This document shows, piece after piece, positions 16,166-24,506 of a DNA stretch of 64,000 nucleotides. The translations under genes and the position numbers were made by a program. The stretch lies in assembly GCF_021919345.1 (NCBI RefSeq), contig NZ_CP089293.1, positions 3,348,001-3,412,000 of the forward strand, read 5' to 3'. Under the pieces are notes generated by a model. That model was not told the origin of the DNA and searched no databases. It worked only from the letters and a program-made list of their open reading frames with translations. Position 1 is the first letter of the stretch. Every line of letters begins with the position of its first letter. This DNA comes from Paenarthrobacter nicotinovorans (GTDB lineage Bacteria > Actinomycetota > Actinomycetes > Actinomycetales > Micrococcaceae).

Positions 16166-16822
16166 TCAGACCACCCGGATTCCGAGATGACCGGCCAACA
16201 ACGGCGCCATCAAGCTCAACTGGTAATCGTCGATAACCGCCCCCGCCAGCCCGGCCAAACCATTGATTCCCCGAAACTCCGATGTCCGCAGATCCACGTC
16301 CTTGAGCTTGGCGCCCGTCACATCAAGGGTTCCGATGGTGCAGTTCTTCAACGCCACCCGCGTTCCCGTGCATCCACCGAGATCGAGTTCGTTGATGATG
16401 CAATCGGAGATCTGGACATCCATGAGCTTGGAACCACGGAGATTCACGTAGTCCAGCTTGCCGCCGTCGATTCGGACCGAGCGCCAGTTGCCCTCATAAA
16501 GTTCGGCCGAACCCCATCGGGGATTGGTGATCTCGACATCCTGCCAGGACGTACGCGCAGCCATGAACACGGGCGCGTACGGCTCAGCCAGGATGCACTC
16601 ACGGAACGTCGCTCCCCGCAGTTGTGCCTCGTTGAAGGACACACCGTTGAATTCACACTCAATGAAATCCGCGCCGCTCAGTTCCTCCCCGTCCGCCGAG
16701 ACCCGGGTGAGCCGGACGCCGTCGTACCGTTCGCCGCGCTGGAACTCCGGGGCGTCGTCGTCGCGCAGTTCATCCAACCGCACCGGGGAGATCTTGGGGG
16801 CCGCCACCTTCGCAGCCGCCAT
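16166..16822 (-). CDS. Pentapeptide repeat protein
   Basis: A cytosolic protein of 218 residues. From about residue 45 it shows degenerate pentapeptide repeats A(D/N)LxX: SGADFIECEFNGVSFNEAQL, RGATFRECIL, then DYVNLRGSKLMDVQISDCII, NELDLGGC, TRVALKNCTI, GTLDVTGAKL, KDVDLRTSEF. Such sequences fold as a right-handed quadrilateral beta helix. Some members mimic DNA and bind gyrase, but nothing here proves that. Start ATG 16822 follows GGAGG at 7 bases; the longer in-frame extension upstream has no ribosome site. It is divergent from the dienelactone hydrolase gene. Confidence 0.85.
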   Translation of the reverse strand: MAAAKVAAPKISPVRLDELRDDDAPEFQRGERYDGVRLTRVSADGEELSGADFIECEFNGVSFNEAQLRGATFRECILAEPYAPVFMAARTSWQDVEITNPRWGSAELYEGNWRSVRIDGGKLDYVNLRGSKLMDVQISDCIINELDLGGCTGTRVALKNCTIGTLDVTGAKLKDVDLRTSEFRGINGLAGLAGAVIDDYQLSLMAPLLAGHLGIRVV

Positions 16823-17056
16823 CAGAGCGCCTCCGCTTTTCTTGCAATCGCCGCTGGAGCGGTGGTCCCGGTGTCCGGCGGAAGATCCGGCAAGCCGGCC
16901 CGGGCCCGCTCCGGTCCGGCGTTGATATGCTGCGTCAAAGTGGTGGCTGGTTCCATGCTTCGAGCCTATCCCCGGGCGCCGACAAAACCGTCCCCGGGGG
17001 TCAGCAACCCTGCCAAACCACCGCCGGCGCTGGAAACCACACCGAAAGGCCACCCC

Positions 17057-17782
17057 ATGGTCACCATCGATTTGAGCGGACAGAGCAAAGCAGCGGGAGG
17101 CTCAGTGTCCCTCAAGGGATACCTGGCCGAGCCCCCGGGCGAGGGTCCGTTTCCCGGGGTGGTGATGATCCACGAAGCCTTTGGATTGGATGATGTGATG
17201 CGTCGCCAGGCTGACCGGCTGGCGACGGCGGGCTACCTGACGCTCGCGGTGGATCTGTACAGCGACGGCGGTGCAAGGCGCTGCCTCGTCGCCACCATGC
17301 GCTCTATGCTCTCGGGCGAGGGCCGGGCTTTCACCGATGTGGCCACCGCCAAAGAGTGGTTGCGCAACGATGACAGGTGCACCGGCAAGGTGGGCGTCAT
17401 CGGCTTCTGCATGGGCGGCGCTTTCGCGTTACTCGCCGCAAACGATGGTTTTGACGCCGCGGCCGTGAACTACGGCCAACTCCCGCGGGACCTGCATAAC
17501 GCCCTCCAAGGCGCGTGTCCGGTGGTTGCCAATTACGGCGGCAAGGACCGCACCCTGCCCGGAGCTGCCGCCAAGCTGGATCAGGCCCTCAACAGCCTCG
17601 GCATTGAGCATGACGTCAAGGAATTTCCGACGGCGGGCCACGCCTTCATGAACGACGCCCCGGTAGGACCGAAGCTGCTCCGCCCCCTGACGCGGGTCAT
17701 GGGCATCAAACCCGATCCAGCCTCCGCCCCGGAAGCATGGCGGCGCATCGAAAAGCATTTCGCGAAGCACCTGGCAGGCTGA
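17057..17782 (+). CDS. Dienelactone hydrolase family protein
   Basis: An alpha/beta hydrolase of 241 residues. The nucleophile elbow GVIGFCMGGAFALL has Cys instead of Ser, as in dienelactone hydrolases. NYGGKDRTLPG supplies the Asp and FPTAGHAFMND the His, so the triad is complete. HEAFGLDDVMRRQADRLA is the usual oxyanion region. It may cut dienelactones from chloroaromatic breakdown or other esters; the substrate is not known. GAAAGG precedes ATG 17057. The stop codon lies in the first of three 16-base repeats. Confidence 0.87.
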   Translation: MVTIDLSGQSKAAGGSVSLKGYLAEPPGEGPFPGVVMIHEAFGLDDVMRRQADRLATAGYLTLAVDLYSDGGARRCLVATMRSMLSGEGRAFTDVATAKEWLRNDDRCTGKVGVIGFCMGGAFALLAANDGFDAAAVNYGQLPRDLHNALQGACPVVANYGGKDRTLPGAAAKLDQALNSLGIEHDVKEFPTAGHAFMNDAPVGPKLLRPLTRVMGIKPDPASAPEAWRRIEKHFAKHLAG

Positions 17783-17825
17783 CCCGGGCAAAAGCTGACC
17801 CGGGCAAAAGCTGATTCGGGCAAAA
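17778..17825. repeat. Three tandem 16 bp repeats
   Basis: GCTGACCCGGGCAAAA occurs twice exactly (17778-17793, 17794-17809) and once with two changes (17810-17825). The first copy contains the TGA stop of the hydrolase gene. Slippage duplication at the gene end is likely. Confidence 0.85.
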
Positions 17826-17836
17826 GCGGGCCGAAA

Positions 17837-17891
17837 CGACGGCGGGCGCCCCTTCCGGTGAACCAATCACTGGAGGGGGCGCCCGTCGTCG
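17837..17891. terminator. Bidirectional terminator hairpin
   Basis: GC-rich arms at 17837-17856 and 17872-17891 pair almost fully (CGGGCGCCCC with GGGGCGCCCG at the core) around a 15-base loop. It separates the convergent dienelactone hydrolase and permease genes. Confidence 0.75.
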
Positions 17892-17913
17892 AGCCTCTGT
17901 CAGCTCATAAGCG

Positions 17914-19377
17914 TCAGCTGAAAAGCTCGCTCTTCGGCTGGTTGTTCTTGACCTTCTGCCAGCCGATCCACAGCACCAGGGCGAAGAACGGAATGGTGGC
18001 AAGGGTCCACAGGCCCAGCAGGAAGACCTCGCCTGTTGCCTTGTCGGTCATGGTGTCGAAACCGATCAGCACAGTGATGGCAAGCAGGGCGACCAAACCC
18101 AGCCAGCTGGTCCACGGCGAACCGGGCATGGGGAGGCTGGAGACCTTGCCATGCTTCTTACGAAGCGCGATCTGGCTGGCGAAGATGGAACCCCACGTGA
18201 AGATCACGCCGATGGAGGCCGTGTTCAGTGCGAGGTCGAAGGCGTGCGAGCCACCCAGCCAGATGTTGAGCAGGATGCCAACGAGGTACACGCCGCCGAT
18301 CGCGAGGATGGCCGCGTACGGCACATGGCGGGTGGACATCTTGGTGAGCCACTGCGGGGCGTGGCCATTGTTGGCCATGGTGCGGAAGATACGGCCGATC
18401 GAGTAGAGACCGGAGTTGCAGGAGGACAGCGCGGCGGTGATGACGATCATGTTCATGACATCGCCCATCCAGCCAAGTCCCATCTGGCCGAACACGGTAA
18501 CGAACGGCGAGGTGCCGGCGACGTACTGGTCGGACGGCAGCAGCATGGCAAGCAGCGTCACCGAACCGACGTAGAAGACAACGATGCGGAATACGACGGC
18601 GCGGATCGCCTTGGGAACTTCGCGTTCCGGGTTCTCCATCTCACCTGCGGTGATGCCGACGAGTTCAATGGCGTTGTAAGCGAAGATCACGGCGTTGAGG
18701 ACCAGGATCATCACCAGGCCGCCCTTGGGGAACATGCCGCCGTCTTCGTGGAAGAGGTTGGCAACAGACGCATGGCCCTCGCCCACCTTGGCGTTGGTGA
18801 CAACCATGAACGTGCCAACGGCCAGGAAGATCACGATTGCTGCGACCTTGAGGCAGGATGCCCAGAATTCGAACTCGCCGAACGCCTTGACGCTGAACAG
18901 GTTCACAGCCACCAACAGCACCAATGCGGCAATGGCGGACAGTTCAATAGGAACGTTGGGGAAGAAGAACTGGAAGTACAGTCCGATCGCGATGAGTTCG
19001 GCAATGCCCGTCATGGCCCAGTTGATGAAGTACATCCAACCGGAGAGGAAGGCGCCCTTCTTGCCGAACATTTCGCCGGCGTAGCTCACGAAGGAGCCCG
19101 ACGTCTGGCGGTACATGATGAGCTCACCGAGTGCGCGCATCAGCAGGTAGGCGATGACGCCGGCGATGGCGTAGGAGAAGATGAGGGCCGGGCCCGTGGA
19201 GGCCAGGCGGCCACCGGCACCCATGAAGAGGCCGACGCCGATGGCGCCACCCATGGCGATCATGGTGACGTGGCGGCGGCTCAGGGTCTTTTTGTATCCC
19301 TCGGCGCTGAGGGTAGAGCCTGCGGCTGTGGATGAGGCCTTGGGGCTCTGGAGATCTGTGGGAGTACTTTGCGGCAC
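17914..19377 (-). CDS. Amino acid permease, APC family (AnsP/CycA-like)
   Basis: A membrane transporter of 487 residues with about 12 hydrophobic segments. SRRHVTMIAMGGAIGVGLFM is the signature first helix of amino acid permeases, with the glycine loop that binds the substrate carboxyl. ALGELIMYRQTSGSFVSYAGEMFG is the conserved loop after helix 2-3. It resembles L-asparagine and D-serine/alanine/glycine permeases; the amino acid cannot be fixed. The chosen start is GTG 19377 behind AAGGAA; the frame stays open upstream to 19494 without a ribosome site. It is divergent from mntH. Confidence 0.88.
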   Translation of the reverse strand: MPQSTPTDLQSPKASSTAAGSTLSAEGYKKTLSRRHVTMIAMGGAIGVGLFMGAGGRLASTGPALIFSYAIAGVIAYLLMRALGELIMYRQTSGSFVSYAGEMFGKKGAFLSGWMYFINWAMTGIAELIAIGLYFQFFFPNVPIELSAIAALVLLVAVNLFSVKAFGEFEFWASCLKVAAIVIFLAVGTFMVVTNAKVGEGHASVANLFHEDGGMFPKGGLVMILVLNAVIFAYNAIELVGITAGEMENPEREVPKAIRAVVFRIVVFYVGSVTLLAMLLPSDQYVAGTSPFVTVFGQMGLGWMGDVMNMIVITAALSSCNSGLYSIGRIFRTMANNGHAPQWLTKMSTRHVPYAAILAIGGVYLVGILLNIWLGGSHAFDLALNTASIGVIFTWGSIFASQIALRKKHGKVSSLPMPGSPWTSWLGLVALLAITVLIGFDTMTDKATGEVFLLGLWTLATIPFFALVLWIGWQKVKNNQPKSELFS

Positions 19378-19596
19378 AGCTGTTCCTTGTGGGTTGGGGT
19401 ATTGCTGTAGGGGTTTCGCCCAGTGCCGGGACACGGGCGGCTTTGGCACACATAATTCGAGCTTTCCCGCTTTGAGGATCCCGAAGTGTGACAAAGAACG
19501 CAGAACGCCGAAGCTTCGCGCAACCCGTCTATCTTACGGGATTAACCGGAATGCCCGTGACGCAGGCAACAGCACCCCTTTCTCCGGAAGCCACGC

Positions 19597-19647
19597 GGGG
19601 TCGGATATGGCCCATATTTATCCGCTGGATGGGCCATCTCCGACCCC
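19597..19647. other. Strong hairpin in a divergent intergenic region
   Basis: Arms at 19597-19615 and 19629-19647 match at 18 of 19 bases (GGGGTCGGATATGGCCCAT against its complement) with a 13-base loop. It lies between divergent promoters, about 220 bases before the permease start and 100 before mntH, where a terminator is not expected. No T-run follows. It may be a 5' UTR element, an operator or a mobile palindrome. The rest of 19378-19745 holds promoter-like sequence only. Confidence 0.6.
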
Positions 19648-19683
19648 GGATTTCGGTTCTCCAATGGATTGCCTAAATAAAAC

Positions 19684-19701
19684 TTTTCGGTATGCCTAAA
19701 T
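19684..19701. promoter_or_regulatory. Putative MntR-type operator in the mntH promoter
   Basis: TTTCGGTATGCCTAAA (19685-19700) is an inverted repeat (TTTCGG / CCTAAA, one mismatch) of the DtxR/MntR style. A second GCCTAAAT lies just upstream (19671-19678). A possible promoter TTGCCT (19669-19674), 16 bases, TATGCC (19691-19696) overlaps it, so binding would block transcription when manganese is plentiful. Confidence 0.55.
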
Positions 19702-19745
19702 TTCGCTATCCTCGTAGTGAGTACCCCCAACGATGAGGAACCCCA

Positions 19746-20996
19746 ATGGCTGCACCCACCCTGGAAACACGTGCCACCCCCGGCAAAGTATGGTCCCGGC
19801 TCCTGCTCCTGGGACCTGCCTTCGTTGCTGCGATCGCCTACGTGGATCCGGGAAACGTCGCAGCCAACCTCACGGCCGGTGCCAACTACGGCTACCTGCT
19901 GGTCTGGGTCCTGGTTGTAGCGAACGCCATGGCAGTCCTGGTCCAGTACCAGTCAGCCAAACTCGGCCTCGCCACAGGAATGAGCCTCCCTGAGATTCTT
20001 GGCAAGCGGCTCGGCAACAAGCGCCGGCGCCTCTATTGGCTGCAAGCTGAAGTTGTTGCCGGAGCCACGGATATGGCGGAAGTCATCGGTGGAGCCGTGG
20101 CCTTGAACCTGCTGTTCGGAATTCCGCTGCTTGCCGGTGGCGTGATCGTCGGCATCGCCTCCATGCTGCTTTTGGCCTTGCAGTCGCGGCGGGGCCAGCG
20201 CTCCTTCGAGTACGCCATCCTGGTTCTCCTGGGGATCATCGCCGTGGGCTTCGTGTCCGGGCTGTTCGTCAATCCCCCGGATGCAGGGAGCGCCCTTGGC
20301 GGGCTGGTTCCGCGTTTTGAAGGTACGGACACCATCCTTCTGGCAGCGAGCATGCTGGGCGCCACCGTGATGCCCCACGCGATCTACCTCCACTCGGCCC
20401 TTGCCCGCGACCGGCACGGCTTCTCCCCGGACCCCGCCATCCGGACAAAGCTGATCCGCGCCACCCGCACGGACGTCGTCGGCGCCCTGCTCCTGGCCGG
20501 GGTCGTCAACATCTCCATGCTCCTTCTTGCCGCCTCCAGCCTGCGCGGCATAGAAGGCACGGACACCATCGCCGGCGCCCACGCCGCGGTGACGTCCGCC
20601 CTGGGCCCGGCCATCGGCGTGATCTTTGCCATCGGCCTGCTGGCATCCGGACTGGCGTCCACATCGGTTGGTTGCTATGCCGGCGCGACCATCATGGGCG
20701 GTCTCCTCAAAGTCCGCATTCCCCTGCTCACCCGCCGCGTCATCACCCTGATCCCCGCCCTGATCGTGCTGGGGGCCGGCATTGAGCCGACACTCGCCCT
20801 GGTGCTGAGCCAGGTGTTGCTCAGCTTCGGTATTCCTTTCGCTTTGATTCCCCTGATCCGGCTCACCGGCAAGAAGGATGTCATGGGCCTCCACACCGAC
20901 GGCATGCCGCTGAAGATCGCGGGTTGGACAAGTGCCGTGCTGATCGTCGGTTTGAACTGTGTCCTCATCACGCTCACCCTCACAGGGCAGTCCTGA
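19746..20996 (+). CDS. mntH: Nramp-type manganese transporter MntH
   Basis: A proton-coupled Mn2+ importer of 416 residues with about 11 membrane helices. AAIAYVDPGNVAANLTAGA holds the DPGN metal-binding motif of helix 1, and GATVMPHAIYLHSAL holds the MPH motif of helix 6; both are intact. LVWVLVVANAMAVLVQYQSAKLG fits the conserved helix 3 region. ATG 19746 follows GAGGAA. The MntR-type operator upstream fits manganese control. A short hairpin follows the gene. Confidence 0.93.
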   Translation: MAAPTLETRATPGKVWSRLLLLGPAFVAAIAYVDPGNVAANLTAGANYGYLLVWVLVVANAMAVLVQYQSAKLGLATGMSLPEILGKRLGNKRRRLYWLQAEVVAGATDMAEVIGGAVALNLLFGIPLLAGGVIVGIASMLLLALQSRRGQRSFEYAILVLLGIIAVGFVSGLFVNPPDAGSALGGLVPRFEGTDTILLAASMLGATVMPHAIYLHSALARDRHGFSPDPAIRTKLIRATRTDVVGALLLAGVVNISMLLLAASSLRGIEGTDTIAGAHAAVTSALGPAIGVIFAIGLLASGLASTSVGCYAGATIMGGLLKVRIPLLTRRVITLIPALIVLGAGIEPTLALVLSQVLLSFGIPFALIPLIRLTGKKDVMGLHTDGMPLKIAGWTSAVLIVGLNCVLITLTLTGQS

Positions 20997-21007
20997 TATC
21001 CGGCCTG

Positions 21008-21028
21008 GCCTGATCCGGAGCATCAGGC
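21008..21028 (+). terminator. Short hairpin after mntH
   Basis: GCCTGAT (21008-21014) and ATCAGGC (21022-21028) form a perfect 7-base stem with a 7-base loop just after the mntH stop. No T-run follows, so it may be weak. Confidence 0.4.
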
Positions 21029-21048
21029 AGCAAAGCTAGGCTGGAACC

Positions 21049-21777
21049 ATGGGCACTCTTCATACCAAGGCATCTTTGTACAGATTCACTGCCCTGGATG
21101 CCTTGGCCGTAGCCGTCTATCTCGGGTTCACCGTCTACTTCACGGTCAGCGGGGAAGCAGTCGAACGGCTGATGCTTCAGCTGTTTCCCGACCCGGCCAC
21201 AGCGTCCTATGCCGTCAACGCGGTCTTCTATGCCGGCGTCGGAATATTTGCCGCGGCGTCAGCCTGGCGTGTGGCGGGACGTGACCTGAAGATCCTGGGG
21301 ACGCGTCCGTGGTTCACCTTGGGCATGATTCCCCTCGCGATCGTGGTGATGCTTATCCTGACGGCTCTGCTCGTCGCCGCGTTCGGGACTGCCCAAAGCT
21401 CCGAGAACCAACTGGGTATCCAGGGATTGCTGCAGCACGTTCCGGCCTGGTTGATGGTGCCCCTGCTGGTGGTTCTGGGGCCGTTTGTTGAGGAGTACCT
21501 ATTCCGCCATCTCCTGATCGGCAAGTTGTCGCAGCATGTGAACATCTGGATCTGCTGCGTGATCTCCGTGGTGGTTTTCGCGTCCATCCATGTGGTGGGC
21601 CGCGAAGGACTGGTGCTTTCAGCCTTGGCGCCCTATCTGGGAATGGCCGCGGTGCTGGTGGCCGTCTATGTCTGGACAGGCAAGAACCTGATGTTTTCCT
21701 ACTTCGTGCACGCGGCCAAGAACCTCATGGCCGTCGTGCTGATCTACGCGGTCCCGCCCGAGCTCCTGTCCAACTAA
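21049..21777 (+). CDS. CPBP family intramembrane metalloprotease
   Basis: A membrane protein of 242 residues with about six hydrophobic segments. FVEEYLFRHLLIGKL is the EExxxR motif, FASIHVVG the FxxxH motif and YFVHAAKNLMAV the last His, together the active site of CAAX-protease/bacteriocin-processing (Abi/CPBP) enzymes. The substrate is unknown; relatives act in prenyl-protein processing, bacteriocin immunity or scaffolding. ATG 21049 starts the gene (MGTLHTKASLYRF). It seems to be transcribed alone. Confidence 0.85.
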   Translation: MGTLHTKASLYRFTALDALAVAVYLGFTVYFTVSGEAVERLMLQLFPDPATASYAVNAVFYAGVGIFAAASAWRVAGRDLKILGTRPWFTLGMIPLAIVVMLILTALLVAAFGTAQSSENQLGIQGLLQHVPAWLMVPLLVVLGPFVEEYLFRHLLIGKLSQHVNIWICCVISVVVFASIHVVGREGLVLSALAPYLGMAAVLVAVYVWTGKNLMFSYFVHAAKNLMAVVLIYAVPPELLSN

Positions 21778-21882
21778 GGGACAGCAAATCTCTACGCGCA
21801 CTGTCCCCCGCTCGGGTAACCCGGACGGAAGTTGACCGCATTGCGCTACCCAGCCACCCGCCGTCGGAATAGCTTGGTGGGC

Positions 21883-22320
21883 ATGACACTCAACATCCAG
21901 GTAGCCGTCGACTGCAGGAAGCCCCACGAACTCGCCGATTGGTGGGCCGAGACCCTCGAATGGACCGTGGAACCCCAGGACGAGGCGTTCATCCGGTCCA
22001 TGATCGAGCAGGGATTCGCCACCGAAGACCAGACCATCACCCACAACGGCAAACTCGTCTGGGCCGAAGGCTGTGCGATCGTGCCCGCCGAAGACACCGA
22101 TCCCAAAACAGGCCGCCGTATCCTCTTCCAGACCGATCCCAACCCCAAGACCGTCAAGAACCGGGTGCACTGGGACGTCCGCCTGGACGGCCGGGACAAG
22201 GACGTCGTGCGCAAGGAGCTGGAAGCCCGCGGCGCCAAACACCTCTGGACCGCCCGCCAGGGACCCCAGGAATGGCACACCATGGCCGACCCCGAAGGCA
22301 ACGAGTTCTGCATCAGCTAA
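21883..22320 (+). CDS. VOC family protein (glyoxalase-like)
   Basis: A protein of 145 residues of the vicinal-oxygen-chelate fold. LNIQVAVDCRKPHELADWWAETLEW and KNRVHWDVRLDGRDKDVVRKELEARGAKHLW are the two beta-alpha-beta halves. MADPEGNEFCIS is the typical C-terminal signature with the Glu metal ligand. Members act as lyases, dioxygenases or resistance proteins; the role here is unknown. I start at ATG 21883; an in-frame start at 21832 is possible but the added residues are Arg-rich and unlike the family. menB begins 21 bases after the stop. Confidence 0.8.
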   Translation: MTLNIQVAVDCRKPHELADWWAETLEWTVEPQDEAFIRSMIEQGFATEDQTITHNGKLVWAEGCAIVPAEDTDPKTGRRILFQTDPNPKTVKNRVHWDVRLDGRDKDVVRKELEARGAKHLWTARQGPQEWHTMADPEGNEFCIS

Positions 22321-22341
22321 GGCCATTACTAGACTCGGACT

Positions 22342-23304
22342 GTGAACAACGATCTCCCTGCCAAGGTTTCCGACATCTTTGACCCCTCGCGCTGGCGCAC
22401 GGTTTCGGGTTTCGACGACTTCAAGGACATGACTTACCACCGGCAGGTCGAACGGTCCGCGGACGGCACGGTCAAGGATCTCCCCACAGTCCGTATCGCG
22501 TTCAACCGTCCCGAGGTCCGCAACGCCTTCCGTCCCGGCACCGTCGATGAGCTCTACCGGGCCATGGACCACGCCCGGATGACTCCGGACGTCGCCACCG
22601 TGCTGCTCACCGGCAACGGGCCGTCCGAAAAGGACGGCGGACATTCGTTCTGTTCCGGTGGCGACCAGCGGATCCGTGGCCGCGACGGATACAGGTACGC
22701 AGTAGAAGACGCCCCAGGAGACTCTGCTGAATTTATAGACCCCGCCCGTGCAGGCCGCCTCCACATCCTGGAAGTCCAGCGGCTCATGCGGACCATGCCC
22801 AAGGTGGTCATCGCCGTCGTCAACGGCTGGGCGGCCGGCGGCGGGCACTCCCTGCACGTGGTCAGCGACCTCACCATCGCCTCCCGCCAACACGGCAAGT
22901 TCAAGCAGACGGACGCCACGGTAGGAAGTTTCGACGCCGGATACGGCTCTGCGCTGCTGGCGCGCCAGATCGGGCAGAAAGCCGCGCGGGAAATCTTCTT
23001 CCTCGCCCGCGAATACTCCGCCGAGGACATGGTCCGGATGGGTGCCGTCAACGAGGCCGTGGACCACGAACGCCTCGAAGAAGTCGCCCTCGAGTACGCC
23101 GCCGACATCGCCCGGCAATCCCCGCAGGCCATCCGCATGCTCAAATTCGCGTTCAACCTGGCCGACGACGGACTGGCCGGGCAGCAGGTCTTCGCGGGCG
23201 AAGCCACCCGCCTGGCGTACATGACGGACGAGGCTGTGGAAGGCAAGGAAGCGTTCCTCCAAAAGCGGGATCCCGACTGGTCCAGCTTCCCCTACTACTT
23301 CTAG
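22342..23304 (+). CDS. menB: 1,4-dihydroxy-2-naphthoyl-CoA synthase MenB
   Basis: A 320-residue crotonase that cyclises o-succinylbenzoyl-CoA to DHNA-CoA in menaquinone synthesis. RIAFNRPEVRNAFRPGTVDELYRA, FCSGGDQRIRGRDGY, VNGWAAGGGHSLHVVSDLTIASR and TDATVGSFDAGYGSALLARQIG are MenB-specific motifs. The length is typical of the longer actinobacterial form. Start GTG 22342. It is followed 9 bases later by menE, then menA, giving a menB-menE-menA order. Confidence 0.95.
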   Translation: MNNDLPAKVSDIFDPSRWRTVSGFDDFKDMTYHRQVERSADGTVKDLPTVRIAFNRPEVRNAFRPGTVDELYRAMDHARMTPDVATVLLTGNGPSEKDGGHSFCSGGDQRIRGRDGYRYAVEDAPGDSAEFIDPARAGRLHILEVQRLMRTMPKVVIAVVNGWAAGGGHSLHVVSDLTIASRQHGKFKQTDATVGSFDAGYGSALLARQIGQKAAREIFFLAREYSAEDMVRMGAVNEAVDHERLEEVALEYAADIARQSPQAIRMLKFAFNLADDGLAGQQVFAGEATRLAYMTDEAVEGKEAFLQKRDPDWSSFPYYF

Positions 23305-23313
23305 GACTCCTCC

Positions 23314-24453
23314 GTGAACGTCGATCCTGTCCTCAAAGCCCTGATGGCTGCCCTCCACGGTGAGGGTCCCGCCGTCGAAATCGTCTTGGATGAAAACGGC
23401 GAACCCCGGGCGGTGCCGGTGGAGACCGGCGTCGAGGATGCCGCAGTGGTGGTCCGCACCTCCGGTTCCACGGGAACACCCAAGGCAACTGTCCTGACCG
23501 TCGATGCCCTCGCGGCGTCGTCGGTGGCGACCGCCATGGCACTGCGCGGCGAAGGCCAGTGGCTGCTCGCGCTGCCCCTGCAGTACGTGGCCGGCGTGCA
23601 GGTGCTGGTCCGCTCCCTTTATGCGGGAACCCGGCCGTGGGTGATGGACCAGACCAACGGCTTCACTCCGGAGGCCTTCACCGCCGCAGCCGAGGAACTG
23701 ACGGACAAGATCCGGTTCACCTCCCTGGTGCCGACGCAGCTGCAACGGCTCCTGGACTCCACCGCGCCCGAAACCCTCGCCGTACTGCGCCGCTTCAACG
23801 CCATCCTGCTGGGCGGCGCACCGGCGTCGCCCGACCTCCTGGCAGCCGCCCAGGCCGCGGGCCTGAAGGTGGTCACCACCTACGGTTCCGCCGAAACGTG
23901 CGGCGGGTGCGTGTACGACGGCGAGCCGCTGGACGGCGTCGAAATCCGGATCGGCGACGGCGACCTGGAAGGCCGGGTCCTGCTGGGCGGCGACACGGTG
24001 GCCGCGGGTTACCTGGATGCTGCCCGCGCGTCAAAGGCTGCGTTCTTCGAAGAGGACGGTACGCGCTGGTACGTCACCGGCGACCTTGGTGAACTGTCCC
24101 CGGAAGGCAAACTCACCGTGCTGGGACGCGCCGACGACGTCATCATCACCGGGGGCGTCAAGGCCTCCGCCACGTATATCCAGAGCAAGCTGGAAGAGCT
24201 CGACGGCGTCACCGCGGCTTTCGTCGCAGGCGTCCCCTCGCGGGAATGGGGCCAGGCTGTTGCGGCCTACGTGGCCGTCGAGGATCCCAGCCCTGACGGA
24301 ATCAAGGGTTTCACGGCCCGGCGGGAAGCCGCCCTGGGCGTCCTGGCCCCGAAAACAGTGTTGGCCGACAAGGAATTGCTGATGCTGCCGAACGGAAAAC
24401 CGGACAGGCTGGCCATGATTGAACAGCTTTCCAATCTGCATCAGGGACAATAG
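23314..24453 (+). CDS. menE: o-Succinylbenzoate-CoA ligase MenE
   Basis: A 379-residue adenylate-forming enzyme that makes o-succinylbenzoyl-CoA, the substrate of MenB. VVRTSGSTGTPKATVLTVDAL is the AMP-binding P-loop. TTYGSAETCGGCVYDG is motif A5, and YVTGDLGELSPEGKLTVLGRADDVIITGG covers the Asp and hinge motifs. LMLPNGKPDR ends with the catalytic Lys. It is shorter than the Escherichia coli enzyme, as is usual in actinobacteria. Start GTG 23314. Confidence 0.93.
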   Translation: MNVDPVLKALMAALHGEGPAVEIVLDENGEPRAVPVETGVEDAAVVVRTSGSTGTPKATVLTVDALAASSVATAMALRGEGQWLLALPLQYVAGVQVLVRSLYAGTRPWVMDQTNGFTPEAFTAAAEELTDKIRFTSLVPTQLQRLLDSTAPETLAVLRRFNAILLGGAPASPDLLAAAQAAGLKVVTTYGSAETCGGCVYDGEPLDGVEIRIGDGDLEGRVLLGGDTVAAGYLDAARASKAAFFEEDGTRWYVTGDLGELSPEGKLTVLGRADDVIITGGVKASATYIQSKLEELDGVTAAFVAGVPSREWGQAVAAYVAVEDPSPDGIKGFTARREAALGVLAPKTVLADKELLMLPNGKPDRLAMIEQLSNLHQGQ

Positions 24454-24506
24454 ACAAGTTCTTCCCCCCAACTGAGATCAAACGCGAAACACACGAGGTA
24501 CTACAC

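Noticed and set aside
17778..17825. Operator for the permease or hydrolase gene
   Set aside because: The 16-base repeats contain the hydrolase stop codon and lie between convergent 3' ends, so slippage duplication is a simpler explanation.
21619..23745. 708-codon open frame on the minus strand
   Set aside because: It is antisense to the VOC gene, menB and menE, which all have clear motifs. The product is His/Gly/Val-rich, as expected for a shadow frame.
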